A stretch of DNA of 64,000 nt from JAHJQQ01 sp963737555. Its GTDB lineage: Bacteria > Pseudomonadota > Gammaproteobacteria > Thiohalobacterales > Thiohalobacteraceae. Position 1 is the stretch's first letter. The number at the start of each line of letters is the position of its first letter. The stretch is taken from the NCBI GenBank assembly GCA_963737555.1, contig CAVTTB010000001.1, positions 248,001 through 312,000 on the forward strand, written 5' to 3'. Below are positions 8,513 to 20,995 of the stretch, piece by piece. The position numbers and the translations under genes were made by a program. Below the pieces are notes generated by a model, which was given only the letters and a program-made list of their open reading frames with translations, did no database searches and had not been told where the DNA came from.

Positions 8513-8882
8513 ATGACACACAAACTCGGAACGGTTTCCTGAGTATGGTGGTTTTGGTCATTGCCATCATTCCTCATGTACGGCAAGTGCGGTCGAGGTG
8601 GGCAGCCTCGCCGGGCTTAAAGATATTTTCGGCCATTATGCGCCGGGCGGCGACTGCAAGCGCCAGCCGCAGATTCTCGTTGAACTCAGCGGACTGAGCT
8701 TCGAGATAACAGGTGTCACCGAGAAAGTGACCAAACTCGAGTACGCCGTCAGTTACGCCGCCTACGATTATGATGGCATCAGCAAGTGGATTTTTCCCTT
8801 CCGCCTCGCAGATGGTTACGCGATCCTGATAACGTTCAACGCCAACGAGCAGAAAAGTGCGCAACTTATTGACGCTCAGTAA
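8513..8882 (+). pseudogene. Small putative exported protein, frame broken
   Basis: A GAGGAG site precedes an ATG at 8513. The open sequence (MTHKLGTVS) stops after nine codons. Allowing a shift near 8540 gives a hydrophobic segment (MVVLVIAII). A second shift near 8580 joins it to TASAVEVGSLAGLKDIFGHY and an intact run to the stop at 8882. This looks like a signal peptide plus an 85-residue mature domain. No family is recognised. The two indels could be sequence errors. Confidence 0.45.
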
Positions 8883-8895
8883 ATTTGTGGCCAGA

Positions 8896-8961
8896 GTAGA
8901 AACCCAAGTTTTGAGATACGGTAGCGGATCGTTGCGCAGGAGTTTTTCTGACCCCAAATAT
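8896..8961. repeat. Dispersed repeat, copy B (partner at 6404-6472)
   Basis: Matches copy A with the shared core TTTTGAGATACGGTAGCGGA and the flanking ACCC..AAATATC end. Located directly downstream of the small exported-protein gene. Confidence 0.65.
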
Positions 8962-9017
8962 CCAGCCGGCAGGCAGGAACTGCACACAGGCAAATAATTC
9001 TTGGCTGGATATGGTCG

Positions 9018-9248
9018 TCAGGCGCAGGCCGAATACCCGGCCACATAGGTCACGTAAGGATGAATCAGCTCACGGTTGTGCACGATAACCAAGCGCAGAC
9101 CGAGTTGCAGGAGGGTGTTATGCTCAAACAAGGCGGGATATAAATCGAGCAGCGCTTGGTGATGATCAGGGTTGATAAAAACCACGTTTGGTTGTTCGCC
9201 ATGCTCACGCTCAAACGCCTGTGTACAAGCCAGAATATTGTCCAACAT
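9018..9248 (-). CDS. Small conserved-looking protein of unknown function
   Basis: No named family recognised. The protein reads MLDNILACTQAFEREHGEQP, then VVFINPDHHQALLDLYPAL and LVIVHNRELIHPYVTYV. It appears to be a compact alpha/beta protein of 76 residues with several histidines. The start at 9248 is preferred to the open-frame start at 9269 because the sequence from MLDN onward begins with an amphipathic helix. It has no operon partner. Confidence 0.5.
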   Translation of the reverse strand: MLDNILACTQAFEREHGEQPNVVFINPDHHQALLDLYPALFEHNTLLQLGLRLVIVHNRELIHPYVTYVAGYSACA

Positions 9249-9396
9249 GGCTAGGCTCCTCATTACCAATCGACACGGTATTGACTGCTGACTCAGGCTG
9301 ACTGGATTGGCTTGTGTCTTCTTTGGGGTATATGTATTTGTAATTGTGATTCGCGGCCGGTAGATGAAAAGAAAAGGGAACGAGAAGGAAGAGAAG

Positions 9397-9421
9397 GAAA
9401 CCGTGGGAAGACCACGGTTTC
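9397..9421. repeat. Hairpin between two minus-strand genes
   Basis: Arms 9397-9406 and 9412-9421 (GAAACCGTGG / CCACGGTTTC) form a 10-bp stem with a 5-base loop. There is no clear T tract on either strand, so terminator function is uncertain. The surrounding 9249-9516 holds no gene. Confidence 0.5.
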
Positions 9422-9516
9422 TTTAGAACGGCCACGCGTATGAAGTAAAAAAAGTGGCCGATTTATTTGCCAAAAATCCAAGGTGTTGTGACCGAATCGA
9501 TTGCCCACTAAACAAT

Positions 9517-9819
9517 CTAGGCCACCCGCCGTTTTATCTCCGCACGTATAGCCGCACCAGACTCAAGTTCTGCTTTCTTAAGATCGTAGTCCTGCTGCAA
9601 GTTCATCCACACATCCGCGCCGGTGCCGAAGTAGGTGGCGAGTCGCAGGGCGGTGTCTGCGGTGATGGAACGTTCGCCACGCAGAATCGCGGCGATGCGG
9701 TTATGCGGGACGGCAATCGCTTCGGCCAGCGCACGCGCAGAGAGGTCGAGCTCCTCCATGTCTTCGCGCAGCAGCTCGCCAGGATGTATAGGACGCATTT
9801 TGTTTGTGGGTCTGGCCAT
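9517..9819 (-). CDS. higA: HigA-type antitoxin (Xre family)
   Basis: DNA-binding antitoxin of 100 residues. MRPIHPGELLREDMEELDLS, then ALAEAIAVPHNRIAAILRGE (the recognition helix region) and YFGTGADVWMNLQQDYDLK are hallmark HigA/VapI features. The ATG at 9819 is chosen because it lies 13 bases after the reconstructed toxin stop, as usual for higBA. An apparent 197-residue open frame running from 10110 joins the toxin N-terminus to this protein only because of the frame break in the toxin. Confidence 0.9.
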   Translation of the reverse strand: MARPTNKMRPIHPGELLREDMEELDLSARALAEAIAVPHNRIAAILRGERSITADTALRLATYFGTGADVWMNLQQDYDLKKAELESGAAIRAEIKRRVA

Positions 9820-9832
9820 GTCGGTCTCCAGT

Positions 9833-10110
9833 TCAGTGATAATCCACAATCTCGATATCTTCTGGGCCTTGGGACGTCCAGCGAAAGCACAGGCGCCATT
9901 GGTCATTGATGCGAATGCTGCATTGGTCTTTCGGTTTCCCAGTAGCCGTTCAAAACGGTTTGAGGGCCGTGAAGCCAAATCTGCAAGCGTTGTGGCGGCG
10001 TCGAGATATTGCAGACGGTTTTGCACCTGCCTCTCTATGGCGCGATAGCGACGCACGCTCTTACCCTCGAATAGGGCCAAGGCATCCTTGTCCTTGAAGC
10101 TCCGTATCAT
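9833..10110 (-). pseudogene. higB: HigB-type toxin, one-base frame break
   Basis: Predicted ribosome-dependent mRNA endonuclease. The first frame gives MIRSFKDKDALALFEGKSVR to RLLGNR, the standard HigB N-terminus. A missing base near 9935 shifts the frame. The other frame continues with CSIRINDQWRLCFRW and ends EIVDYH then stop at 9833, exactly the HigB C-terminus with its conserved R..W..CF.W. Total length about 92 residues is normal. Because the rest is so well conserved, a sequence error is more likely than decay. Confidence 0.8.
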
Positions 10111-10267
10111 GGGATTATCCTAGGCGGAGCTAGGTGTGACGTCAAGCGTCCCGGCAGAGCGCCCGCCAAGTCTGGTGACTTAGCGGGTCTTGCAATGGAA
10201 GGTGATTGTTCTTGCTGGGGGGCGGGGTGTGACTGTTACATCGCGGCGATTTTTCCGCGCTGCTCCT

Positions 10268-13034
10268 TCAAACTGCGAGCGCACTCTTCGCATCCGCAAT
10301 CTTCGCCCGTTCCTTCTCCACGACTTCCGCCGGTGCCTTGTCCACGAAGCCGCTGTTGGCGAGTTTGGCTTCGGTGCGTTCGACTTCCTGTTCGCGTTTG
10401 GCGATCTCTTTGTCCAGGCGGGCGAGTTCGGCGGCTTTGTCGATCAGGCCGGCCATGGGGATGAGGAGTTTCATGGTGCCGACCAGGGCGGTGGCGGATT
10501 CGGGCGGGGTGCTGTCGGCTTCGAGTACGTCGATGCTCGCGGTGCGGGCGAGGAACTTGATGTACTGCGCGTTGGTGGTCAGGCGTTCGCGGTCTTGTGC
10601 TGAGGCATTTTCCAGCAGCACGGGCAGCGGTTGTCCGGGTTTGATGTCGTAGCCGGAGCGGATCTTGCGCACGCCGAGGATGAACTGCATCACCCAGTCC
10701 ATATCGCTGCTCGCTTGTGCGTCGATGCGTGAAGCGTCCGATGCAGGATAGGGTTGCAGCATGATGGTGTCGCCGCTAACTCCAGCCAACGGGGCGACGC
10801 GCTGCCAGATCTCTTCGGTGATGAACGGCATCAGCGGGTGGGCGAGGCGCAGCAGGGTTTCGAGCACGTGTATTAAGGTGTAGCGCGTGCCGCGTTTGGC
10901 GGCGTCGGAACTCTCGGGGTTGTTCAACACCGGTTTGGACAGTTCCAGATACCAGTCGCAGTATTCGTTCCAGGTGAATTCGTAGATCGCTTGCGCGGCG
11001 TTGTCCAAGCGATAGTTGGCGAAGCCTTCATGCACTTGGGCGATGGCGTTTTCCAGCTTCGACAGAATCCAACGATCGGCGGCGCTGTATTCGAGTTGCG
11101 GGCTGTTCGCGGGCAAGCCGGTTCCGCAATCCTGATCTTCGGTGTTCATCAACACGAAGCGCGCGGCGTTCCACAGTTTGTTGCAGAAGTTGCGGTAGCC
11201 GTCGATGCGGTTCAGATCGAAGTTGATGTCGCGGCCGGTGGAGGCCATGGCGGCGAAGGTGAAGCGCAGCGCGTCGGTGCCGAAGGCGGGGATGCCGTCG
11301 GGGAATTCCTTGCGCGTGGCCTTGGCGATCTTCTCGGCCATCTGCGGTTGCATCATGCCGGTGGTGCGTTTGGCGACCAGCGCTTCGAGTTCGATGCCGT
11401 CGATCAGATCAATCGGGTCGAGCACGTTGCCCTTGGACTTGGACATCTTCTGGCCGTGCGAATCGCGCACCAGGCCGTGGATGTAGATGTCCTTGAACGG
11501 CACGTCGTCCATGAACTTCAGGCCCATCATCACCATGCGCGCGACCCAGAAGAAGATGATGTCGAAGCCGGTGACCAGCACGCTGGTGGGATAAAACGTT
11601 TTCAGGCGTTCGGTGTCTGCCGGCCAGCCGAGCGTGGAGAACGGCCACAGCGCCGACGAGAACCAGGTGTCGAGCACGTCTTCGTCTTGATGCAGCACGA
11701 TGTTCACGGGGATGTTGTGCTTGGTGCGCACTTCGTCTTCGGAGCGGCCCACATAGATGTTGCCGGTGGCGTCGTACCAGGCCGGGATGCGATGGCCCCA
11801 CCAGATCTGCCGCGAAATGCACCAGTCCTGAATGTTGCGCATCCAATCGTAATAGGTGTTCTTCCAGTTGTCCGGCACGAAGCGGATGCGGCCGCTCTCG
11901 ACCGCCTCGATGGCGGGCTTGGCCAGCGGCTCGGCTTTGACGAACCATTGATCGGTGAGCAAGGGCTCGATCACGGCGCCGGTGCGGTCGCCGCGCGGGA
12001 CCATCAGTTTGTGGTCGTCGATCTTTTCCAGCAGGCCGAGTTCCTGCAGGTCGTGCACGATCACGTCGCGCGCTTCGTAACGGTCGAGGCCGCGGTATTC
12101 TTTCGGCACGTCGTCGTTGAGCGCGGCGTCTTTGGTGAAGATGTTGATCAGCGGCAGGTTGTGACGTTGGCCGACTTGGTAGTCGTTGAAGTCATGCGCG
12201 GGCGTGATCTTCACGCAGCCGGTGCCGAATTCCACATCGACATAGTCGTCGGCGATGATCGGAATCTCGCGCTCGGTGAGCGGCAGTTTGATCATCTTGC
12301 CGACGAGGTGCTCGTAACGCTCGTCTTCCGGGTTCACGGCGACCGCGCTGTCGCCGAGCATGGTCTCGGGACGCGTGGTCGCGACCACCAGATGCCCGGA
12401 GCCGTCGGCGAGCGGATAACGGATAGTGCCACATGTGGCCGGTCTCTTCGGCGGACACCACTTCGAGATCGGACACGGCGGTGTGCAGCACCGGGTCCCA
12501 GTTCACCAGGCGTTTGCCGCGGTAGATCAGACCTTCTTCATGCAGGCGCACGAAGACTTCGTTCACGGCGTCGGACAGGCCGTCGTCCATGGTGAAGCGT
12601 TCGTGTTGCCAATCGAGCGACGCGCCCATGCGCCGCAACTGGCGGGTGATGGTGCCGCCGGACTCGGCCTTCCAGTCCCACACTTGTTTGATGAATTGGT
12701 CGCGGCCGAGATCGTGGCGCGTCTTGCCTTCGGCATTGAGCTGGCGTTCGACCACCATCTGCGTGGCGATGCCGGCGTGATCGGTGCCCGCCTGCCACAG
12801 CGTGTTGTCGCCGCGCATGCGGTGATAGCGGGTCAGCGCGTCCATCAGCGTGTCTTGGAAGGCGTGACCCATGTGCAGACTGCCGGTGACGTTCGGCGGC
12901 GGAATCATGATGCAGTAGGGCGGGCGGCCCTCGGTGGATTCGGCGCCGCCGGCTTGCGGCGCGAAGTAGCCGTTGTCTTCCCAGGTCTGATACCAGCGCT
13001 GTTCGAGGGCGTGGGGGTCGTAGGTCTTTTCCAT
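10268..13034 (-). CDS. valS: Valyl-tRNA synthetase, one frame break
   Basis: Class I aminoacyl-tRNA synthetase charging tRNA-Val in the cytoplasm, with a CP1 editing domain. The N-terminus MEKTYDPHALEQRWYQTWED and PPPNVTGSLHMGHAF (the HIGH motif) are visible, as are WWGHRIPAWY and KMSKSKGN, the second catalytic motif. A C-terminal coiled coil (LIDKAAELARLDKEIAKREQ) is present. The frame changes near 12420 within the segment HMWHYPLADG. The reconstructed length of about 922 residues compares with 951 in E. coli. The start at 13034 is set by the MEKTYD homology, not by the open frame to 13238. The gene is essential, so the break is almost surely an error. The order pepA-holC-valS is classic. 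Confidence 0.95.
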
Positions 13035-13113
13035 CTGGTGTTCCGATCTGCCGAGGGCTGCCGCAAAAGAGCCGGCATTATAGCCCAGGGGCGGGGGATT
13101 CGGGATTACATCC

Positions 13114-13262
13114 AAATGTAGGGTGGGCCCTAAAGGGCACGAGAGGTACGTGGTTTGTGCCGTAACCCACCATGGGTGCGGCCGGCACTCCTTAAAAAAC
13201 GCGTTGTGTTGCTGCGCAACGCTCGGTGGGTTACGCAAAAGACGCTAACCCACCCTACATTT
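13114..13262. repeat. Small inverted-repeat element (MITE-like), 149 bp
   Basis: The two ends, 13114-13127 and 13249-13262, are perfect 14-base inverted repeats (AAATGTAGGGTGGG). The interior also contains GTGGGTTACG pairing with CGTAACCCAC. It lies between valS and the holC operon. The element resembles non-autonomous repeats seen in many gammaproteobacteria. Confidence 0.75.
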
Positions 13263-13273
13263 CTGCGTCCGGG

Positions 13274-13552
13274 CTAGCTGTCCGGATTGCCCAGCTGCTC
13301 CAGCAGCACCCGCTGAACCTCGGCGTGGATCGAGCCCATGGCGGCGTTCAGGGTCTCATCCAGGCAGGCCGCCATGTGCTGTTGCAGTTTCATGCGCAGG
13401 TGCGGGACCAGATCGGCGGCGATGCGTTCGGCGAGTTGGGCCAGGTCGAGCGGGACGATGACCTGCTGGCCGTTGCGGCCGATGCGGATTTCAACGATGT
13501 CTTGCAGGACCGGGATCGGCACCGGCCCGGACACGGGTCGGGCTTCGTTCAT
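13274..13552 (-). CDS. Small protein between holC and valS, function unknown
   Basis: A 92-residue protein with no recognised family. It has a proline-rich start, then a beta-like stretch (VEIRIGRNGQQVIVPLDL), then a long amphipathic helix (LRMKLQQHMAACLDETLNAA) that could be a coiled coil. The ATG lies 8 bases downstream of the holC stop, so it is almost certainly co-transcribed with holC. Its placement hints at a role with the clamp-loader or simply genomic convenience. Confidence 0.6.
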   Translation of the reverse strand: MNEARPVSGPVPIPVLQDIVEIRIGRNGQQVIVPLDLAQLAERIAADLVPHLRMKLQQHMAACLDETLNAAMGSIHAEVQRVLLEQLGNPDS

Positions 13553-13560
13553 TGGCAGGC

Positions 13561-13987
13561 CTACAGGTTGTGTGACTTCAGTTCATAACCGCGTTCGCGG
13601 TAGTAGCGGAAACGTTCGCGCGATTGCGTCAGCAATTCCGTGCGCTGATCGACAAGTTCGGCAACGCGTTCGAAGCGGGCGAAGAAACGTCGGGATGTCG
13701 GTACCAAGATTGATGAGCACATCGGTGTGGCCGGTCGGTTCGTGATCGTGGCCGAGCAGGATCGGCGGCGGCTCGCCGTTCACGGCCGAGTGGATCGCAT
13801 GCGGCAGGAAGCTGCCGTCGCGGAAGGTCCACAGCAACTCATCCAGCTGCTGTGTGTCGCTTGCCGAGGCGGTGTGGATGTAGACCTTCAAGCCTTGACC
13901 GTAGGCCTTCTCCGCCAGCTTGCAGGCGAGCAGCGGCCGCTGTGCTGGATCGGCGTTGGGCAGGACGTAGAAGTCGACTCTGGTCAT
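13561..13987 (-). CDS. holC: DNA polymerase III subunit chi, one frame break
   Basis: Chi links the polymerase III clamp loader (through psi) to single-strand binding protein. The start MTRVDFYVLPNADPAQRPLL and then ACKLAEKAYGQGLKVYIHTA match the family. After TDIPTF an extra T near 13690 shifts the frame. The second frame gives FARFERVAELVDQ and ends with YYRERGYELKSHNL, a typical chi C-terminus. About 141 residues, close to the E. coli length of 147. In the order pepA-holC-(small gene)-valS. Confidence 0.88.
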
Positions 13988-14028
13988 GGGTTTGCTGCTG
14001 CGATTTTAGGTGCCGGGGATGTTTTTTG

Positions 14029-14193
14029 AACCGCCAAGACGCGAAGAAGGCTTTTCTGAACCGCCAAGGCGCCAAGAAAACCGTAAAACGAATGTAAAGG
14101 CAAACCCGCAGTCTGCTTTTTCATTCATTTCCCTTGGCGTCTTGGCGCCTTGGCGCTTCCAAATGCTCTTGGCGTTCTTCGCGCCATGGCGGT
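14029..14193. repeat. Inverted-repeat element of the CCGCCAAG type
   Basis: Ends 14029-14048 and 14175-14193 are near-perfect inverted repeats (AACCGCCAAGACGCGAAGAA on the left). Further CCGCCAAGGCGCCAAG and CTTGGCGCCTTGGCG blocks pair inside. It fills the gap between holC and pepA, both on the minus strand, and would fold into a long hairpin. Confidence 0.65.
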
Positions 14194-14213
14194 TTAACTA
14201 AAACTCATCCCGC

Positions 14214-15707
14214 TTATTTCTTGCAGCGATCCAACAAGAACTGTGTCAGCAACGGCACCGGGCGGCCGGTCGCGCCTTTGTCTTTGCCCTGATTCCAGGC
14301 GACGCCGGCGATATCCAGATGCGCCCAGTGATAGTTCTTGGTGAAGCGCGACAGGAAACATGCGGCGGTGATGGTGCCGGCTTCGCGGCCGCCGATATTG
14401 GCCATGTCGGCGAAGTTGGAATCGAGTTGTGCTTGATAGTCGTCCCACAACGGCATTTCCCAGCAGCGGTCGCCGCTGGCTTTGCCGCAGTCGAGCAGGT
14501 CGAGCGCCAGCGGCGCGTGATTGCTCAACAGGCCGGCCGCATGTTTGCCCAGCGCGATGACGCAGGCGCCGGTCAGGGTGGCGATGTCGATGACCACGGC
14601 GGGTTTGAATTTTTCCGCGTAGGTGAGCGCATCGCACAAAATCAAACGGCCTTCCGCATCGGTGTTCAACACTTCAATGGTTTGACCGGACATGCTGGTG
14701 ACGATGTCGCCCGGTTTGGTGGCCAGACCGTCCGGCATATTCTCGGTGGCGGGCACGATGCCGACGACGTTCAGCGGCAGTTCCATATCCATGCAGGCCT
14801 TCAGCGCGCCGAACACGCTGGCCGCACCGCACATGTCGAACTTCATTTCATCCATGGACGCGCCGGGCTTCAGCGAGATGCCGCCGGAATCGAAGGTCAC
14901 GCCTTTGCCGACCAGTACGATGGGCTTTGCGCTTTTGGCGCCGCCGCGATAATCCATGACGATGAGTTTCGCCGGTTGCCGGCTGCCGCGCGCGACCGAC
15001 AGCAACGAACCCATGCCGAGTTTTTCCATCGCCGCTTCATCGAGCACGGTCACGTGCATTTTGGTCGACTGCTTCTTGAGCGTCTTGGCCTGATTGGCCA
15101 GATAGGTCGGCGTGCAGACATTGCCGGGCAGATTGCCGAGGTCTTTGGCCAGGCGCATGCCGGCGGCGATGGCCTTGCCGTCGGTGATGGCGGCCTCGCC
15201 CTCGGGCAGATCGTGACGGCTGGCGACCATCAGGGTGATTTTTTTCAGGGCGCGATGCGGTTTGTCTTTCTTGCTCTTGAGCTGATCGAACACATAGAAC
15301 CCATCGGCAATGGACTGCACGCAGTCGCGCACCTTCCAGTAATTGTCGCGGCCCTTCAGCGGCAGCTCGCTGAGATAGACATGGGCATCGCTGGCGCCGG
15401 TGTCTTTCAGGGTAATGGTGGCGCTGGCGACGGCCTTGCGGTAGGCGGCGTCGTTGAACTCGCTTTCCTTGCCGCAGCCGACCAGCAACACCCGTTCGGA
15501 TTGCAGCTTGGGGACGTTGTGCACCAGCAAGGTCTGGCCGCTGCGGCCGTCCATGTCGCCGTGGCGCAGCAGGGCGGTGAGGTGGCCGCCGCTGGCCTTG
15601 TCCAGCGCCTGTCCGGCACCCGACAATTTACGCGACTCGAAAACACCGACCACCAGGCAGCCGCTGCGCTGCTTTTCCGGGCTGTTGCATTTAACGGAAA
15701 ATTCCAT
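14214..15707 (-). CDS. pepA: Leucyl aminopeptidase (M17)
   Basis: Cytoplasmic two-metal aminopeptidase. In E. coli PepA also binds DNA, for example in Xer recombination. Its 497 residues match the family (503 in E. coli). The C-terminal catalytic half shows VGKGVTFDSGGISLKPGASM with its metal-binding lysine and aspartate, the signature NTDAEGRLILCDALTYAE, and ATLTGACVIALG. The N-terminal part (LVVGVFESRKLSGAGQALDK) is the usual macro-like domain. The frame is intact. It is divergent from lptF, as in E. coli. Confidence 0.96.
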   Translation of the reverse strand: MEFSVKCNSPEKQRSGCLVVGVFESRKLSGAGQALDKASGGHLTALLRHGDMDGRSGQTLLVHNVPKLQSERVLLVGCGKESEFNDAAYRKAVASATITLKDTGASDAHVYLSELPLKGRDNYWKVRDCVQSIADGFYVFDQLKSKKDKPHRALKKITLMVASRHDLPEGEAAITDGKAIAAGMRLAKDLGNLPGNVCTPTYLANQAKTLKKQSTKMHVTVLDEAAMEKLGMGSLLSVARGSRQPAKLIVMDYRGGAKSAKPIVLVGKGVTFDSGGISLKPGASMDEMKFDMCGAASVFGALKACMDMELPLNVVGIVPATENMPDGLATKPGDIVTSMSGQTIEVLNTDAEGRLILCDALTYAEKFKPAVVIDIATLTGACVIALGKHAAGLLSNHAPLALDLLDCGKASGDRCWEMPLWDDYQAQLDSNFADMANIGGREAGTITAACFLSRFTKNYHWAHLDIAGVAWNQGKDKGATGRPVPLLTQFLLDRCKK

Positions 15708-15847
15708 GAAAACTCCTCAGTGGTGGGCGACAAGGACCGGCGTGTTGCGGCCTGTGCCGGTCGACTCGTGTATGATTTGCGGGTGCGCGGTAGTTTACTG
15801 TAAACACCGCACGTTTTCATGCCACCCTCATTAATAACAAGGCATCC

Positions 15848-16945
15848 ATGCTGCGGGTCATCGATCGTTACCTGTTGAAGGAAGTCGCGCTGCATTGGCT
15901 GGCGGTGACGCTGGTGCTGTGGGTGATCGTGCTCAGCAACAAGCTGGCCGGCTTTCTCGGCGAGGCGGCCGCCGGCAAATTGCCTGGCGCGGTGATCTTC
16001 ACCTTGTTGGGTCTGAAATCCATCGACTATCTGGTGGTGCTGCTGCCGTTGACGCTGTATCTCGGCGTGTTGCTGGCGTTGGGCCGTTTGTACAAAGACA
16101 GCGAGATGGCCGCGTTCGGCGCCTGCGGCGTCGGACCCGCGCAGATCTACCGGCCGCTGCTCGGTTTGGCCGTGGTCGTTGCGCTGGGCATCGCCGCACT
16201 GTCGCTGTACGTTGCGCCGCGCACCGCGGCCTTGGGTTACGAAGTGCGCGCCCGCGCCGAAACCACCTCCGATCTGTCCGCGGTCAGCGCCGGACGTTTC
16301 CAGGAATCGAGCAGTGGCAATATGGTGTTCTACGCGGAACGGGTGTCGCCCGATCACGAGTATCTCGAACGCGTGTTCGTGCGCTCCGAACAGAATGGCG
16401 TGCCGACCCTGTTGACGGCGCAGCGCGCGCATACTGCCCGCGATGCCAGGACGGGTGACCGCTTTCTGGTTATGGAAGATGGCTACCGCTATCAGGGCCA
16501 TCCGGGCGATGCGGCCTATCGGGTGCTGAAATTCAACCGCCACGGTGTGCGCCTCGAATCGGTGGAGGTGCTCAACCCGCGCATGAAAAATAATGCACTG
16601 CCGACGGAACAGTTGTGGGGTTCGGCCGAACCGCGGGATGTCGCCGAACTGCAATGGCGCCTGTCGCTGCCGCTGGCGGCCGTGAGTCTGGTGCTGCTGG
16701 CGGTGCCCTTGAGCCGCACCACGCCGCGGCAGGGGCGTTTCGGTCGGCTGTTCGGCGCGGTGCTGATTTTCATTGTCTATTACAACCTGCTCGGCACTTC
16801 GCAAGTGTGGGTGGAAAAGGGTGTGCTGGGGGCATTGCCGGGATTGTGGTGGGTACACGCGTTGCCGGTACTGGCGACACTGGTGTTGTTCTATGCCGCG
16901 CGGATGCCCGCACCGCGAAGACATAAAATCCGGGGGCCCGCATGA
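15848..16945 (+). CDS. lptF: LPS export permease LptF
   Basis: Inner-membrane half of the LptB2FG transporter, which extracts lipopolysaccharide from the inner membrane and passes it to LptC. The sequence LRVIDRYLLKEVALHWLAVT is the standard LptF start. Six transmembrane helices are expected, three either side of a periplasmic beta-jellyroll (about residues 125-255). VVLLPLTLYLGVLLALGRLY and the C-terminal block RQGRFGRLFGAVLIFIVYYN are conserved. Its end overlaps lptG by 4 bases (ATGA), showing tight coupling. The frame is intact. Confidence 0.95.
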   Translation: MLRVIDRYLLKEVALHWLAVTLVLWVIVLSNKLAGFLGEAAAGKLPGAVIFTLLGLKSIDYLVVLLPLTLYLGVLLALGRLYKDSEMAAFGACGVGPAQIYRPLLGLAVVVALGIAALSLYVAPRTAALGYEVRARAETTSDLSAVSAGRFQESSSGNMVFYAERVSPDHEYLERVFVRSEQNGVPTLLTAQRAHTARDARTGDRFLVMEDGYRYQGHPGDAAYRVLKFNRHGVRLESVEVLNPRMKNNALPTEQLWGSAEPRDVAELQWRLSLPLAAVSLVLLAVPLSRTTPRQGRFGRLFGAVLIFIVYYNLLGTSQVWVEKGVLGALPGLWWVHALPVLATLVLFYAARMPAPRRHKIRGPA

Positions 16946-18007
16946 GGATTCTCGACCGTTACATCGGTCGTACCGTCATCGCGGGTATGCTGCTGGCGTT
17001 GTTCATCCTGCTGGCCGTGGATGTGTTCTTCTCCTTTGCCAATGAAATTCAGGATCTCGGTAAGGGGCGCTACACGCTCGGCGATGTCTTTACCTTTGTC
17101 GGGCTGACGATTCCGCGGCGTGTGTATGAAATGTTCCCGATGGCGGCGTTGATCGGCAGTCTGCTGAGTCTGGGTACGCTGGCGTCGAGCAGTGAGTTGG
17201 TCGCGATCCGCGCCGCGGGTGTCTCGGTCACGCGCATTTCCCTGAGCGTGCTCAAGGCCGGTGGGATTTTGCTGGTCATCGCCGCGGCGATCGGCGAATG
17301 GGTAGCGCCGTGGACCGAGCAGATCGCGCAACAGCGGCGCGCCATCTGCGCAATCGGAAGCCATCACCTTCCGCAGCGATCATGGTTTATGGGCGCGCGA
17401 CGGCAATCGCTTCATCAACATCAAATGGATACTGCCGGATGGGCACCTGTCCGGCATTGAGATCTACGAATTTTCCGAGGACGGCAGCCTCAAAAGTTCG
17501 ATCAGCGCCAAGACCGCGGAGCATGTCGAAAGCGGTTGGCGCCTACACGGCGCGCGGCAGGGGACGTTGAAAGACAATGTGCTCACATTGAACAAAGCCA
17601 AACGTCTGGACATACCGACGCTGTTGAGTCCGAAGTTGCTCAACGTGGTGACGCTTGCGCCTGAGGATCTGTCGGCGCGCGATCTCCATCAATATGCAAA
17701 CTACATGCGTGACAATGGTCTGGATGCGAGCCGTTATGATCTGGCCTTCTGGCAGCGCGTGTTTTCACCTGTTTCTGGCTTGGTGATGCTGTTCCTGTCC
17801 ATCCCCTTCGTGTTCGGTCCACTGCGCAGTGCCGGTACCGGCCAACGCCTGTTATGGGGCGTCATGACCGGTGTCGCCTTCTATCTCGTCAATCAGACCA
17901 TGACGCATGCCGGTCAGGTGTATGGTCTGCCCGCGCCATTGAGTGCGTTGCTGCCCGCGCTGCTGTTCTTCGGCGGTGGTCTGTGGGTGATGCGGCAGGT
18001 GCGGTGA
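16942..18007 (+). CDS. lptG: LPS export permease LptG, one frame break
   Basis: Partner of LptF in LPS extraction. The start MRILDRYIGRTVIAGMLLAL and EMFPMAALIGSLLSLGTLAS are typical. The frame breaks near 17350 after WVAPWTEQIAQQRR. The second frame continues ITFRSDHGLWARDGNRFINI through the jellyroll and the last helices (FWQRVFSPVSGLVMLFLSIP) to the stop at 18007. About 354 residues, normal length. LptG is essential with LptF, so the break is probably a base-calling error. The gene is convergent with the fusion gene that follows. Confidence 0.93.
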
Positions 18008-18073
18008 GGCTGTTGGTCTAACCGCGATCGATATCGTGCTTGCAACACGTTGCTTGTCGCAGGCTCAGCGCGT

Positions 18074-20894
<2,821 letters not shown>

Positions 20895-20995
20895 CAGGTC
20901 CAGCGGGCTGGTAACGTGGGCTACTGTAACATCGGCGCGTGAGCAGGTCTTGTGCGTGACCACCGAGTGAGACTCGGTCATCAAGAGAGCGAAAG

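Noticed and set aside
9517..10110. Apparent HigB-HigA fusion of 197 residues
   Set aside because: The joining comes from a one-base deletion in higB; the correct higB frame ends at 9833 and higA has its own start at 9819.
10991..12595. Long plus-strand open frame of 534 codons opposite valS
   Set aside because: It is the antisense of valS, has no recognisable domain and follows the codon pattern of the high-GC opposite strand.
10268..13034. valS as a pseudogene
   Set aside because: All catalytic motifs are intact on both sides of a single frame change and the gene is essential, so a sequence error is far more likely.
15745..15776. Possible lptF promoter, TTGCGG and TATGAT
   Set aside because: The spacer is 20 bases, longer than usual, so it is not strong enough to list; a real promoter must be in this region.
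14319..15803. Plus-strand open frame of 494 codons opposite pepA
   Set aside because: Antisense shadow of pepA; composition is histidine and glutamine rich, typical of reverse-frame translation.
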